From Rhodamnia argentea (taxonomy: Eukaryota > Streptophyta > Magnoliopsida > Myrtales > Myrtaceae), in NCBI RefSeq assembly GCF_020921035.1, contig NC_063154.1, forward strand, positions 2,728,001-2,792,000: a stretch of DNA of 64,000 bases. Reading direction: 5' to 3'. A program made the translations under genes and the position numbers. Below, in pieces: positions 24,074 to 37,090 of this stretch. Positions within the stretch are counted from its first letter, which is position 1; each line of letters begins with the position of its first letter. The notes beneath the pieces are model-generated. The model was given only the letters and a program-made list of their open reading frames with translations. It had not been told where the DNA came from and made no database searches.

Positions 24074-25230
24074 TGTCCAAAAAAATCCTAAACCTATTTC
24101 GCTTTTGCCAATTCGATCCTACGTCTTTTAATTTTGGCATTTGAATCTTCAACATTTTTCACGGTTTGACAATTGAGTCCATCCTTCCATTCTTGATCGG
24201 AAATCAATAAGGTGGATAATTTTTAATTGTAATTCAATATCTTTTTAAATTTTTATTTTCTTGTCTTTTCTTCTTCTTCTTTTTCAAAAGGCCGGCAAAA
24301 CCGTCGGACAATGGCCGAGGGCCGGCGACCCTCATTTGCCCTTGAACTAGGGCCATGAAGCGCGCGAGCTCCCTATGGCTTGCGAGGGCCTGGGCAAGGG
24401 TGTTGTAGGCCTAACCGGTCACGAGCAAGGGCACTGCGCCAGCTAGAGGTGAGGGCGTTAGGCTCTCGCCTACATTTGGTGAGGGATGGACGCTCTTGCC
24501 CGTGGCCGACAATGGTTGACCAACAACCTCATCAATCCAAAGTTGTGAAAAAAAGGTAAAAGGAAAAAATTTATAAAGGAATTCAGAAAAAAATATTTAA
24601 AAGACATATGATTTATCCACGTCGGTGTTAATCGTGCTGCGTAGAATGACCATCGTTTATATTAGCAATTTTCGATCAAAATTGGTCGGATGGATAATAT
24701 TAACAAATGGTGAAAAAATTTAGGACTCTACTAATATAATTAAGGGAAAAAACCACTAAAAACCCCGAACTATGCCAACTGTGACACATTTACCCCAAAC
24801 TTTTTTTTGTGACACTAAAAATCCCAAACTTTTACTCATGTGACACATTTACCCCAAACTTTTTCTTGTGACATTGAAAACCCTAAACTTATACCCGTGT
24901 GACATATTTACCCCAAAATATTTTTTTGTGACATAAAAAATCCTAAACTTATATTCGTGTGACACATTTACCTCGGGTAAATGTGTCACACGAATATAAG
25001 TTTGGAGTTTTTAGTGTCACAACAAAAAGTTTGGGGTAAATGGGTCACACGAGCACAAGTTTGGGGTAATCGTGTCACATGCATACAAGTTTAGAGTTTT
25101 TTGTGTCACAAAGAAAAATTTGGGATAAATGTGTCACAGCAGGCATAGTTTAGGATTTTTGGTGACTTTTTCCCTATAATTAAAGAATTTACGGCTGAAT
25201 TAACATAAATATAACATATATATAATATTT
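24074..25230. mobile_element. Chimeric TIR element at a duplication junction
   Basis: The left part (24074 to about 24400) begins 'AAAAAAATCCTAAACCTATT' and belongs to the same family as the elements at 17945 and 21128, but is clearly diverged from the latter. From about 24405 the sequence becomes nearly identical to 21870 onward, and the match continues past the element's right end to about 25415 (matching 22440). The element is therefore a join of two copies. A separate MITE at 24744-25173 interrupts the right half. Confidence 0.65.
24744..25173. mobile_element. Foldback MITE, Mutator-like, with target duplication
   Basis: Ends GGGAAAAA / TTTTTCCC are flanked by a 9-bp direct repeat TATAATTAA (24735-24743 and 25174-25182). 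The same locus without the element is preserved at about 22216-22232 (CTAATATAATTAAAGAATTT), which confirms insertion. Both halves consist of repeated phrases 'gtgacacatttaccccaaac', making almost the whole element palindromic. A 9-bp duplication fits Mutator-like transposition. Confidence 0.8.
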
Positions 25231-27817
25231 TTGATACTTTATTGTCATGAATGGTTGTCTTGTCTTCTTAGTTTCTACGTTGTTTACTTGATTTTGACAC
25301 ATGTTTTTTCTCTTTTTCTGAGGTGACAGGTCTTGATCTCTTGTGCAGCACATGTCCGGTTGTCACCAGAAAAATTTCCCCCTCTCCCGCCGTAAAGTCA
25401 TTCTTCATAATTCTTCATATGGCTGGACTGTCTAAACAGAAGAGCTCGTGGTAGGTTCACCAATTTTATGAAAAAAAAAATTAATAAAAGGATGAGCGAG
25501 CAGCCTAATAACTAGGCCTAAGGCAAGAATGTCAGCTTCTTGTCCTAATCTTATTGGATCGCCTAGAAAGCTTATTATTCAATATGTCATCCTATCTTTA
25601 GAGTAGCCACTTATCTCCATTTTATTGGGCTACCTTGCACCTTATAAGTCATCATAGTATAGATTAGCTACTTATCGAAATCTTATTGGTCCACTTGTTT
25701 AAGCTATTAATCCTAGGTTTCTAGAGTAGCTATGTATCCTCATTTGATTGGTCCATTTGTACCTTGTCTTAGCATTAAATGCTTGAAAACGACATTAATT
25801 CTATCCTATCATTAAATGCTTGAAAATGACATTGATCTTATCGTATCATTAAATGCTTGAAAATGACATGGATCCTATCTTTTAGAAAATTGACTTACCA
25901 TTAACTTAATATTAATTCAAGAACTATTTCTTCGTATTATATTCTCTAATATAATTTTTCGAAAAACTTCTCAAATAAGTTAAGTAATAACTTTCTTGAG
26001 AATTTTTTAAATAACTTTCTTGAGAAACTACGGAGTAATCACTTAAAAATTCCCTAAATAATGGTTGAGAGAATTTCTTTTACTCTCTAATTATTTCTAA
26101 TGTAGGGAAAATCCGAGATGTCATAATTTTAACCTTTGCATGGGTTTCATTACATGTATCAACAGATTTAGAATTGCGGTTTGTCACTATAATCAATTTG
26201 GTCAGATAGCATCACCAGCAAGTAAATTTACGGCAACAACTCAGACTTTCAGATGAATCTTGGTTGAAGTCGGTGTCAAGGGGAAAAAAGGAAAGAACAG
26301 TTCAAATTAAAAATCAAAGTCTGTTCTCACTAAAGACTCGTGGGCTTGGGCTTGGGCTTGGGCTTGGGCTTGGATTTGGGTGGGCTTGGGCTTTCACCGG
26401 ATTTCCTTTTCCTTCCCAACTTGTGCACATAAAAAGTTCAATTCACTGAGAAATGAGAAAAGACCTTCCGGCCAAATTGTTTTCACGCTTTTTTAAATAA
26501 ATTTAATTAAAAATTTCGGATATGGACATTGAAGTCTGTATTATCGCATTGGCTAAATTTTATCATCATCATATTCCGACTTTATCAATTTGTAGCTAAA
26601 TTTGCCCTTGCACACACGCGTAAGCCTCTGCATGCTTTAGCCACGTCATATTTTTGGCGTCGATCGACAATCATGTCGGCTAAATTTAATCGAATTTGGT
26701 GTATGAGAGGTTTGATTAGAAAATTTGCTAAAGCCAAATGATTTGATTTGAAAACGTGTGAAGTTATAAGATACGAAATGTAGAATTCATATTACCAATA
26801 AATAATGACACTCTGGACTCTTATTATTAGTAGTATAGTTCGAACCCGCTTATCGATGGCTACATCGATTTAACATGTCTCATAAATGATCAACATAAAT
26901 TCCAAACCATTCCTTTTCGAAAAGGCTCAGAAAATTATTTTCTTTCCTCTCTTACATTCTATTACTTGTAATAGAGAAAATCTATGTACACGTGAAGCTT
27001 ACGGGGACTTTTTAGTCGTTAACAGCAGACCGTTACTGGTCATGGGTCCAGGCCCACTTGTTCGAGGATCGCCCGCCGATGATGATCCATCACACGTGGC
27101 AAGATCACAGCTCATCCCCCCCACTCGCGCCTCAAGACGACGCCGAAGCGGATATTCCAAGCTAAGCGCCATCAGATATTCGGCGACGGACCTGCTCCAG
27201 TCGTTCCCGTCTCACCGCAACACCACAATCACCACCGCCGAATCCCCGACCGCATAGTCTCGCTCCTTCAAAGCCGACTTAATCAACGGTCTCGATGGGT
27301 CGTAGAGACGTGCATGTCTGAACGCGGGTGCACCAGAGCGCACAGGAGCTCGGGAGTCTGTTCGGTAACTTTTCTTTGACCGCAAGCAAGCGAAGCTAAC
27401 CCTAACACTTCGTCCACCCCATTTTGTTTTCCCCGTGATTTCTTCACATGCTCGAAAGTGAGAACGGACCCAATCTAAAACGACGAAAAGCCTGTCGAAA
27501 CGTCGTCGTTTCCGGAACCGCGAGGTGATTTCAGCTTCGCTCTCCCCGTTCAAATTACGCATAGCCAAAGACCGAGCTCTGAAGGAAGTGATATACCTCC
27601 GGGGGAGCGTGTGACATAAAGGGAAGGGAAATTCGGCGGAGTTCGCGTGAAGTCTGCGAAGTTTGGGGCCTGGCGATGCTGAAGAGGCCTCGATTTCGAT
27701 TTGCGCGTCGTTTGTGGATGCTTCTGCGTGAAGTCTTATGATTCTTGGCTATTTCGCGAGGATCGGTCGAAGGACGCGAGTGAATTGAATCGATTTTGGA
27801 CACAGAGAGAGGGAGAG
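25231..27817. other. Intergenic DNA and carrier gene upstream region
   Basis: The first 185 bases complete the duplicated segment. Between 25780 and 25870 a phrase 'cattaaatgcttgaaa(a)cgacat' occurs three times in tandem. A fragment near 26235-26275 echoes unit A/B ('gatgaatcttggttgaagtc'). A hexanucleotide repeat lies at 26341-26393. From about 27000 the sequence becomes GC-richer and is probably the promoter and 5' UTR of the carrier gene. No other gene. Confidence 0.45.
26341..26393. repeat. (GGGCTT)n minisatellite
   Basis: Six to eight copies of TGGGCT/GGGCTT with one variant unit in the middle (TTGGATTTGGGT). A short open frame reads it as a Leu-Gly repeat; this is not considered a gene. 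Confidence 0.9.
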
Positions 27818-30800
27818 ATGCAGACGGAGGCGAGAGTCGGAGTTGTGGTGGAAGGAGGTCAGAGAGGGATTAGCTCGGGGCATGGGAGTCTCGCGGCGGT
27901 GGACGGAGCTGCGCGCAGATGCTCGCAGAAGTGCCAGCAGCAGCAGCAGCAGCAGCAGGCACAGATCGGGACGGTGCCGCAGCTGCTTGCCGGTGGCGTC
28001 GCTGGGGCCGTCAGTAAGACCTGTACGGCTCCCTTAGCGCGACTCACCATACTCTTTCAGGTTGATATTTCCCCGCTTTACACTAATTTCCAGTCTTTCT
28101 TCGGGTTTAAGAACATGGAAATATGGTAGGCCTTCCTGTTTTGACTTGTACTCGTTTTTTTTGGCTGTAGTAGCAGATAGAAGGGGGTTTTGATGTGCTT
28201 GTGTGGATGCACCTTTGTATTGTTCTTTCAGTTATTTTCTTCCTTCCGGTAGAAGGAGAAGAAGAGGCGCGAGGATGGAATTTGTTTTGTGACATTGATT
28301 GCATTAAGAAGGGCGTGGCCATTCTTGTCCCATTGACTCAGCTAGGCAATCCATGGGTTTTATCATTGAAAAATTATGCTACCAATTTAGGCTTTGTGTA
28401 GCCCAAAACAATGTTCATGCTGATTCTAGTACTTAGATTTGACCTTTAGTTGGATCAAAGTTGTATATCTGATGCAGGAGTTTGTTGCTAAGGTTTTTTT
28501 GCTATAGGTCAGAATTATTCAGTCTCCAGTATGGCAATTTAGATGGCTGGATTTTCTTTAGTGATATGTGCTATCTAACAGGGAGTATTGATCAAGTTAG
28601 TTTGACTTGCATTGTGAGGCTGGATGCCACTGTTGGTTAGCGAGGACTGTAGATCTTTTCAGAGTTGCTATAAGAGGCGTTAAGTTTTCTATTATGACCT
28701 GTGAAGAAAACCAGGGCAGTGCAATATATATTATGTGACTTGGACATTTTAATAAAATTTGATGCGTAAAATCTGTGATTTTTACGTCTTTACAGAACAT
28801 TTATCTTATATGGACAATTTCCCTGTGGGCACCCCCTCTAACATCTATTATGTTTTTCATGGAGCTTGTGCTTTTCAATTGTTCTGTGATTAGAGTGCAA
28901 ATCAGTGCTAGTGGAGTTGTAGGCATCTAAGATATTGAGTAACATGCTATTTCTCGGACACACAATCAATTGCTGTCATTACCACTTATCGGCCTCTCTG
29001 CTGATACTCTTATACGCATTTTTAGGTGCAAGGTATGCATTATGATTTAGCAACTATGAAGAAGGCCAGCATATGGCATGAGGCTTCAAGGATTGTGCGT
29101 GAGGAAGGATATAGAGCTTTCTGGAAAGGGAACCTAGTCACAATTGCCCATCGCCTTCCTTATTCTTCTGTAAACTTTTACATTTATGAGCAGTACAAGA
29201 AGGTGCTTAACTTGACTAACTTGTTTCAGCTCTATGGCATCATCTAATTTGATAATTTAGGGTTTGTCTTATGCAGCTTTTTTATTGTTGAACTGTCTTT
29301 CAGGTGCTTCATATGATCCCGGGAGTGGAAAGTTATAGGGGAAATATGAGTACAGAGCTCTGCATACATTTTGTTGGCGGTGGTCTAGCAGGAATGACAG
29401 CTGCAACAGCTACATATCCCTTAGATCTTGTCAGAACTCGTCTTGCGGCTCAGGTATTTCAGTAGACATTTATTGCAAGGGCCAAGAGCTGAATGCTTTC
29501 CTCTCTATGTGTGCTTATGTATAGAGGTTGATGGAGGTTTCATTTTGCGGGTTTGATTATGGCGAGGACATTCTCCTTTTATGGTTGTGTTACTCGATTC
29601 AAACTGCACTTTAATACTAATCAGTTTCATTATTTCTTCCTTTTCTAACTTTGTGGTATTGTCATCTAATTGTTCATAAGTCTGGTTCATTTTTACTTAT
29701 GGCCTCAGGGATAATTGATACTGTTTTTTGTAGAATTACGTCTTTCATCCTATTGTTCCTTCGTAGTAAATTGTAGCTTCCACTTCTTAAGTTAATCAAG
29801 ATCTCTTATCTACAATAGATCTCTTATCTACAATCACACCCTATCTACCTATTGCATTATTCATCATTTCTTTCGGTAGGAAAAAGACTCAAAGTTTGCA
29901 TTAATCATCAGTTGCTAGTGACATTCAGGTGCTTTAGCAGTGTTTCTACATGTGCAAATTGTTTGGGTCATGCTTGGTTCTATAGTTGTCTTTGAGGTTA
30001 GAATTATGAGTTATTTAGGAACTTCTGCTTTCTCTGTTGCATCTTCCTTGAAACCTTTACCATGTTATGATTCTCAAATTGCTTTAATGACCTTGAAGTT
30101 GTACTGAATTTTATGTTTGTCCCCAATTTGTAGAATGCGAAATTTATTGTAGATGCACTCATACTGATTTCCTGCTGTTTCAATAAAAATTTGCAGACAA
30201 ATGTTATCTACTACAGAGGTATCTGGCATGCTTTACGAACAATAACCAGAGAAGAGGGCTGGTTAGGACTTTACAAGGGGCTTGGAGCCACTCTTTTGGT
30301 ATGTGCTTAGTTTTTATTCTGCTTAGTGCTTAGGCTATATAACTCAATTCTTGACCATCTGTTATCATTGTTTCAGAGTGTGTGCCCCAGCATAGCTATA
30401 AGTTTTTCTGTGTATGAGACCTTGAGATCTTCTTGGCAGTCACATAGGTGAGCCTGAGCACTTTGCCAGTTCATTTGTTTAATTCTGTTTGATTTCCTTT
30501 CACGACACCAGTAGTTGCATGAAATTTCTTTTTCCACATGCTAAATGAGCTTTCTAATAATTCAACCAGGCCCGATGATCCCACTGTTGCTGTTAGCCTG
30601 GCATGTGGCAGTCTTTCTGGGTTTGCATCTTCAACAGGTGAGTAATCCATATGACTAGAATATTGCATACATATGGATCATATATAAGAGCTGCTTCCTG
30701 AAGTGTATTTCACTTTATTTCTATTTTTCCTGAATGTCATCTTCACAGAATGATTCTCATAATACTAAATCATAGAGTTCTGAGTTATATGAGTTGCTGA

Positions 30801-32176
30801 GTTTCATTTGGTTATGGGTTAAATGACTTCTTCTAGTGACGCCCTTCTACAGCAAATTTAGTGACTATTCATAGAACTTATGACCTTCACTGTTTGCACA
30901 TCTTCAGATTACATAGTTTTAACATAAAACTGAGTAGTTAATTCGTGTAGCTTTTTGTCATGCTTTTGATGCAGAGACACAGGTTGTGGTCCAAGCTCTG
31001 CACTAAGTTTCTAACCTGACTGACCCATAGAACCAGAGAGCCCGAGTGACGTTTTTTATCTGGCATTTGTGGATGTTAGTAAGAAAACAAGAAATTATAT
31101 CCTGTCTTTCATCTAACTGTATTCTATATGAAAACCTGTGATTAACCTCCATCTGTCCAATATTTCCTGGGTTAATCATCTCCCAAGATGCAGTTGGTTC
31201 CATGATTTTGGTTGTTATGCAGTCCTCCAAGTGAGAGGTTTCCTCAGTGAGGTATGCTTCTCACTTAGGCTTGCAACAGTTGATTAATGGGTTATGGAAT
31301 CCTTCTGGCATCACCATATATCTCTGAGTTGTAATATGACTTATTGGGAATGGTAGAAATTTCCTTTCATTTAATTTGCTACACTCAGCTGTCTCTGGAA
31401 GTGCTATTTGTGTACTTGGTGAGGCCCTGCTGAGATCCTTAGTTAGTAGATAAATGAATTATAAGAAATAAGATGGGAAAGACAGTTACAGTTTGATAGA
31501 GAAGATATGCGCCACAAGGTGAGGACTGCACATATCTAAGTTTGTGCTTCATCTGCCTGTTTATACACTGGTTATCCGTCCACCTGATGAGTAAGTTTCA
31601 CCACCTGATCCGTTGTGCTGTGAATTGTTCTTGTGGTTTCCCTTATTCCATTGGTGGAAAGATAAAGATTGTTGAGATGAAGAGCTTACTTTGAAAGCTA
31701 ATAATGGAGGCCGAACTGTGTAGGAACGATGTCATTGAAACATTTGAGTTGTGATTTATCTGCCAGACCATCCTCTGGACATTAAAATTTGTAGTTTGAA
31801 ATTTTAATTCCCACGTCATTGTAGTTTGCATCCTCATTGGCAATTCTTATACCTATAACTTAATTTTTGGAGGTTGCTTTGAGCTTAAAATAGATCCAAT
31901 CTTGACAAAAATTCTTTGCTGTTATAATCTGCAGCGACGTTCCCGTTGGATCTTGTGAGGAGACGGAAGCAGTTGGAAGGAGCAGGAGGCCGAGCTCGGA
32001 TATATCAGACTGGAATATTCGGCACGTTGAAGCACATAGTCCGGAATGAGGGATTTCGTGGTTTGTACAGAGGGATCCTTCCTGAATACTACAAGGTGGT
32101 TCCCGGCGTAGGCATATGCTTCATGACGTATGAAGCGCTGAAAATGCTTCTTGCGGACATTGCTTCTGATTTATAG
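27818..32176 (+). CDS. Mitochondrial carrier family protein
   Basis: Seven exons: 27818-28060, 29026-29202, 29304-29453, 30197-30298, 30377-30447, 30570-30637 and 31935-32176. Phases match throughout and the product is 350 residues. SLC25-type carriers move metabolites or nucleotides across the inner mitochondrial membrane. The three tandem repeats each show the carrier signature: KTCTAPLARLTILFQ (about 67-81, a variant of PxDxxR), YPLDLVRTRLAAQ (about 178-190) and FPLDLVRRRKQ (about 273-283), each followed by a downstream EEG/NEG..G.Y.G/K phrase. The N-terminal extension contains a run of eight glutamines (CAG repeats). It most resembles the Arabidopsis At3g53940/At2g37890 type, for which I know no firmly established substrate. 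The ATG at 27818 starts MQTEARVGVVV, typical for this group. Confidence 0.93.
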
Positions 32177-33288
32177 TGTCGCTGCGAATTCCTGGATGCC
32201 ATTGATCGAGGTGGAAGGAGGAGGTGGATCAGAGGAGCATGGTGCTGTTTCCACACTCTCTGAATTGGCTTAGAGTGATTTTGTTCGATGAGTTTCCTTA
32301 TGGCAGTTCAAAGTGTCGTGCGCTGCTGTTTGGAGCTATTTATCCTTGTATTGTATAGGGGCGACATGTTACCCGTCTTTAATTGCCAGCGTCAAGAAAG
32401 TCACAAATATGCTACCTCAATTGGAAAGTCATTTCTTAGTTCATCTCAATTGGAAAGTCATTTCTTAGTTCATCTCTCTCTCTCTCTCCAGTTTTGTTTT
32501 TTTAGTCGAAACTCTCTCGCCAGTTAAAAGGGCTGAAATTGTGCATCCTTGTGTATTTTGGCCTTTGTGATAATTCACTAGCTGACATTGGTCCATGTAT
32601 TATTCCATTGACAGACAGCCAGACTTCTCATCGAGAACCAATGATATGATGACTATCATCTTATATATTGTGCAGATCCACTTCCCTCTTTTGGTTAGTC
32701 GCATTCATTACATATGAAATCATTTTCGTTTCAAGGACGTCTTTATTTTCACGAAAAATTTAAGATTTGAAATTTTTTTTATAAAATGATTGGTTACGTA
32801 ATTTAGAAAAATAGTGATTGGTTATATAATTTAGGAAAAATAGTCAACGAAAAATATATTTATGGTAGACAATTATTTGTACTTTACTATTTTCGTGAGT
32901 GACAATATATTTCATTTATTTATCATTGTAAGCAATACAATCAATTATTTTCAAAAAATATTTTTCAAATTTTAAGTTGTTCATGAAACAAATGTATCCA
33001 AAATGTCACATTAGACCAATGCATCACAAACAATGTTACTGACGATAAGAAAAATCAATGAAATGTTATGCCCGCAACGGCCGCTCGCCTTCTGTTACCA
33101 TTTCTTAAGTCAAAAGCCAAAACTGAATATGAAACCAGATAATGCATATTATTAGCATTGTGAACATGCATCTATGAGAACCCCGCAAAAATTCAGGGGG
33201 TCGTTTACAACGGTCCACTCGATCCTAAGAAAGCATTTTCAATTCACATAGGCCATTGGAGAGATTGCATGGTGGGCGACGTATGTTT
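32177..33288. other. Intergenic DNA between convergent genes
   Basis: Contains 3' UTRs of the carrier (plus) and the DA1-related gene (minus). A 26-bp phrase 'tcaattggaaagtcatttcttagttc' at 32419 is tandemly repeated once. Between about 32730 and 33000 lies a degraded TIR element ('ttcgtttcaaggacg...ttcatgaaacaaatg', mirrored 'ttttcacgaaaaattt / attttcgtgag'). Confidence 0.45.
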
Positions 33289-36200
33289 TCAGGAAGGAAA
33301 AAGACCGGTCAATTTAATGTGGTCCAGAGTACGTCGCAGACTGTACTTATTGACTGCTGCATAGGCAGCCCTGAAACCTCCTCCATAGGCCGGGGAAGCG
33401 TCATTGGCGATTTGATATATGAAAAACTCACCGAGTTTCTTTTCAACCTCAGACTTCCCACCTTTCTTGGAGGATGTAGAAGACGAGGAAGCTGCTGATG
33501 TAGATGGCGCGCTTCTGGATCCAGGCATGACTTCTGATTCAAGCCACATGTACGATAAAACTTGACATATGCCTTCTTCTACCTCAGGATTCAGATTACG
33601 GTAACCTGCGAATATATGTTTAAAAGTTCAAGATAAGCCCCATTTGGAAACGCAACCAACAGGAGATGATGCTGCAGGGTAGAACGTGTTCACCTTTAAG
33701 GCGTAACCATCCGTGCATCAACTCATGAGCAAGAATGGCACCAGTTAGCAACCTATAATCAGCAATTTCTAAAACATAAGACAAAATCAAGGTGATGAAT
33801 AGTTGCATCAAGTTTTCATCTTTACCATCCATAACTTACTTTTATGAGTAAAGAGGTTTCCTTTCTGCATCCTACATACATGGTGAGATCTCAGCTAGTA
33901 AAGCCAGATAACATTTCCGGCTAGATGTCAAATTTTCCTATATTCTAGCAAAATGCTAGGTGGTTTTTAGTACAACAAGAAAAGCCTTCAGAATCCTGCT
34001 ATGTCTCAAACAAAAAATTCCTTTCCTTGAGAAAAATGCATCCCTTGATCTATACAACAAGTTTCGTTAGCGTAAGACCATTTTCCGAAGCATTATGTTG
34101 GGGGAGTCTTTCTGTCACGGCTCAATGGGACTTCCTAACAACTATGCATTGGAAAAGTTCAAACAGTCTGCTTAGGAAGACTCGCCAAATACATGGCCGT
34201 TTGTCAACTCATCCTTAAAAAGTCTTTCTAACCTTCAAATTTTTAAAACATGTATATGTAGAGCTATTGTGTTCTTAATAAATAAAATCACTAATTTGCA
34301 AAACAAAAGCTTTTCAGTTGCACTTACCTTGGTAGACCATAAAGAACAAGAATGGCTGTAACTTCGCATTTCCTTGTCAATTTGTGGGGTTGAGTTCTCA
34401 TTCCAACAAGCCTGTGGCCTCCAATCATGGGCCTTCTGTAAATCTGTAACACAAAAGCAATGAAATGAGAGTAAAATTGAATGAGTGTATCTTGCTCAAG
34501 AATTTACTCTGAATTTCCTAAAAGCAAAATCAGTAAATGTCCAATATCATACACTGGACACAGTTTGCTCCTCAGAAAGACATAAACCTCTTGTCTCAGG
34601 CATGTGATGGTGGCCCTGTAGAAAAGCTAGCATCAGGAATGGTGCACCAACTTTGAAACAAAACCCGAATCTCATACCATATCTTACATTTTTTTCTCCA
34701 ACAAAAGCCTCATTAAGTGCTTGTCTTTCAACCAGAAGCATTGGAATTTGCTGATCCAATTTCATGTTCATTCCTTCATAGTAGTCTCTGATCGCATGAT
34801 AAAGGGGTTGACAGTCTCCAGTATCCGTGATAGCAGATTCCATGCACTCCAGGCATAAACTCCGTCCATCTCCCAAAGATATGTATGTTGCATTCCATGA
34901 CTGTTGGTAGGTAAAAGAAATATCAGAAGAAAGAAAAACAAAAAAATGAGTACAGTCGCTTCAACACATTTAAAATTTACAAACCCTAAGATTGCGGCAA
35001 CAAAGCATAGCATTTCATTTACTTGTGCTAGCCTAGACCAATACCTCCAAACGCTCGCAACTACAACATCGGGCTGTGTTGTCATGCTCGTGCGACGGAC
35101 AGTACTTCTGGGACCAGAAAGGATGGCATCTATACTCAATCAAACCAGCTCCATTTGCTGGGATCTGTGAATTGAAATAGAAGCTTACAATAGAATCAAC
35201 ATGTAAAAGACTTAAATTACCTTAATGCTATACACTTTTGAAATTGCATTAACATAGTAAACAAGAACAACTTGGAATCAGCTTCTCACACTTCAACAGT
35301 ATGCATTTTTAACAAATCCCAGGTCTATAGACACAGAAAGCTCAATGAGCAATATACTTTTGAATGAATCGCTCCTTACATTTTCACTATGTCTATTTCA
35401 AAAGTTAAAAGCAATCTCTTAATATCATAGAGCAGTTCGACTTGAGCTTCTTCAGTGATGAGTAGGATTTTTGTTTTTAGCTACCAACATGACCACACAC
35501 AGGAAATCGGCATTTTGAGTAAAAGGACGGCTGTTGCAGTGATGTAATACTTGAAAAGCAATAAGTGTCATAAGCATAGTAACAATGTCTTTACGAAATG
35601 TAAAACAGCAAATAATATTCGTTGGGTAAGATGTGGTAGATTGTTCTTACAAATTGATTGCAAACTTCACATTTTGGATGTGTCAACTCCTTGAAGCAAG
35701 ACTGGTGATAAGGATCCCTTCCTGACAATGAAAACTTCAATCAACAGAAAAAAGGATCAGTAAGAGCTATCAGATAGAAGTTCCAGAACGAGACATATCC
35801 ATCTCAAAGTTGACAGTGCCAGACTGACAAAAGAAATACTGAATATTCACATGCATTGTAGACTGTAAATAGCTTGAAGGTAAAATCTTAAACAAAAAGA
35901 GGTGAGAAAAGAAATTTTAAGGGGAGCTCCTTACCTCATATTCTGTAATGGGGTACCCGCAAGCACGACAGCAAAAGCATTCTGGATGGAAGAAAGTTCC
36001 CATACATCCCAAATAGTTGCCATAGCCTATTTCACGGTTGCAGCCACCACATACTCTGTACCAGTAGAACAAAGTCAATTCATGAAGTGATCTCAAGACA
36101 TTTCAAGTCCATGGGACAATAGTGCACAATATCTGCGGATTTTATTTTTAACTCTTCGTAGCAGAATAAACTTGAGGCTCTCCGTCCATAATGACAACTT

Positions 36201-37090
36201 CGTTAAAGCTGATAATTGCATAATGTTCCGGTTTAACAAAATCAACTTTCACGTGATATTTGGCAAATCCAATGTTCGTCCAAGCACAATCAATGAAGTA
36301 AGCCCTCTGGGCACCAATCTTGGAATGTTTAAAGAGTTTCCCCAGCCATTTCATAAAATCTGACTTGGTCAACACTTTAGTCAATTTTGCAAAATTTGCC
36401 AACCCAGTCATGAGTGCAAGAAAAAAAACCTTTCAATGCTTTGACAGCAATCTTGGAATGTTTAGTAACCTTACTATATGAAAAGCACACTTTTGACTGC
36501 AAATTACCTATATCCTCTTCTTGGATAATATTGCGTAGGTGGGTGAGGAGGGTATGAAGGTACATTTAGACTATCATCAAGCTCCCTAGGAATGTTTCCA
36601 TCGTTGTCTGTCCGCCATCTACGCCCTGGCAAATTCACGGCATGGTTAGACACTACTTTTTGGAGGGAGATAGAGAGAATTATTTAATAGCCTCAGACCA
36701 AAATATGAAAGTCAACCTACCATTTTGCTGCTTCAGATCTTCAGCCAAAGAAAGTGCAATTGCCGTGTCAAGGTCCTCTTTTTCCTTGTCATCTCTAGAG
36801 TGATCATCCTGATGATGTCATCAACAATAAGAAAGGGTTTACTGAAATCAAAAGCAAAATACAATAAACTCCACAGCATTCGAGAAAGCCAGTTGGTGGT
36901 AAATGGTGAGTAATGTACAGATGAATATTTTCCCAATAGACAGCAGCAATGATGATAAGAATAACAGGGTGTTTACCACTGATCTAGCAGGTGCGTGCCA
37001 AACCATGTTTTCGTCGCCTAGATACTGTGGATTACGACTAGCCCCTCCTCGCCCAGATCCACTCTTAAAGAGTTTCCCCAGCCATTTCAT
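33289..37090 (-). CDS. DAR2: DA1-related LIM-domain peptidase, DAR2 type
   Basis: Eleven coding exons on the minus strand: 37090-36977, 36808-36721, 36625-36508, 36055-35935, 35734-35651, 35164-35045, 34900-34688, 34615-34553, 34443-34328, 33752-33694 and 33605-33289. The product is 470 residues. DA1-family enzymes are ubiquitin-activated metallopeptidases that limit cell proliferation and organ size; DAR2 has been tied to root meristem size and endoreduplication. Visible parts: N-terminal [13 protein letters not shown], one ubiquitin-interacting-like motif [14 protein letters not shown] (about residues 50-63), a LIM region from about 108 ([19 protein letters not shown]...CFCCRACG, then CEVCNQF and the CPSHEHD/CCSCE cysteines), and the peptidase motif AHELMHGW (HELMH at about 355-359). 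The C-terminal [23 protein letters not shown] stretch is typical. The start used is the first ATG, but an acceptor-like CAG at 37135-37133 followed by an in-frame open stretch means an upstream coding exon is possible. Confidence 0.93.
36148..36411 (-). other. Duplicated start-exon segment inside DAR2 intron 3
   Basis: An 87-codon open frame with its own ATG (36411) lies in the intron between exons 3 and 4, on the same strand. It contains [16 protein letters not shown], echoing [16 protein letters not shown] of the first exon. A 30-nt block is identical (36329-36358 and 37065-37094). The rest of the frame (after GAQRAYF) matches nothing I recognise. The phrase 'atcttggaatgttta' also occurs twice nearby (36317 and 36450). 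It may be a relic of a local duplication or an alternative first exon; it is not part of the main model. Confidence 0.5.

Noticed and set aside
26264-26449. Gly-Leu-rich small frame
   Set aside because: Made by the GGGCTT minisatellite.
26886-27257. 123-codon frame upstream of the mitochondrial carrier
   Set aside because: Lies in the probable promoter or leader; no domain, and no splice phase linking it to the carrier.
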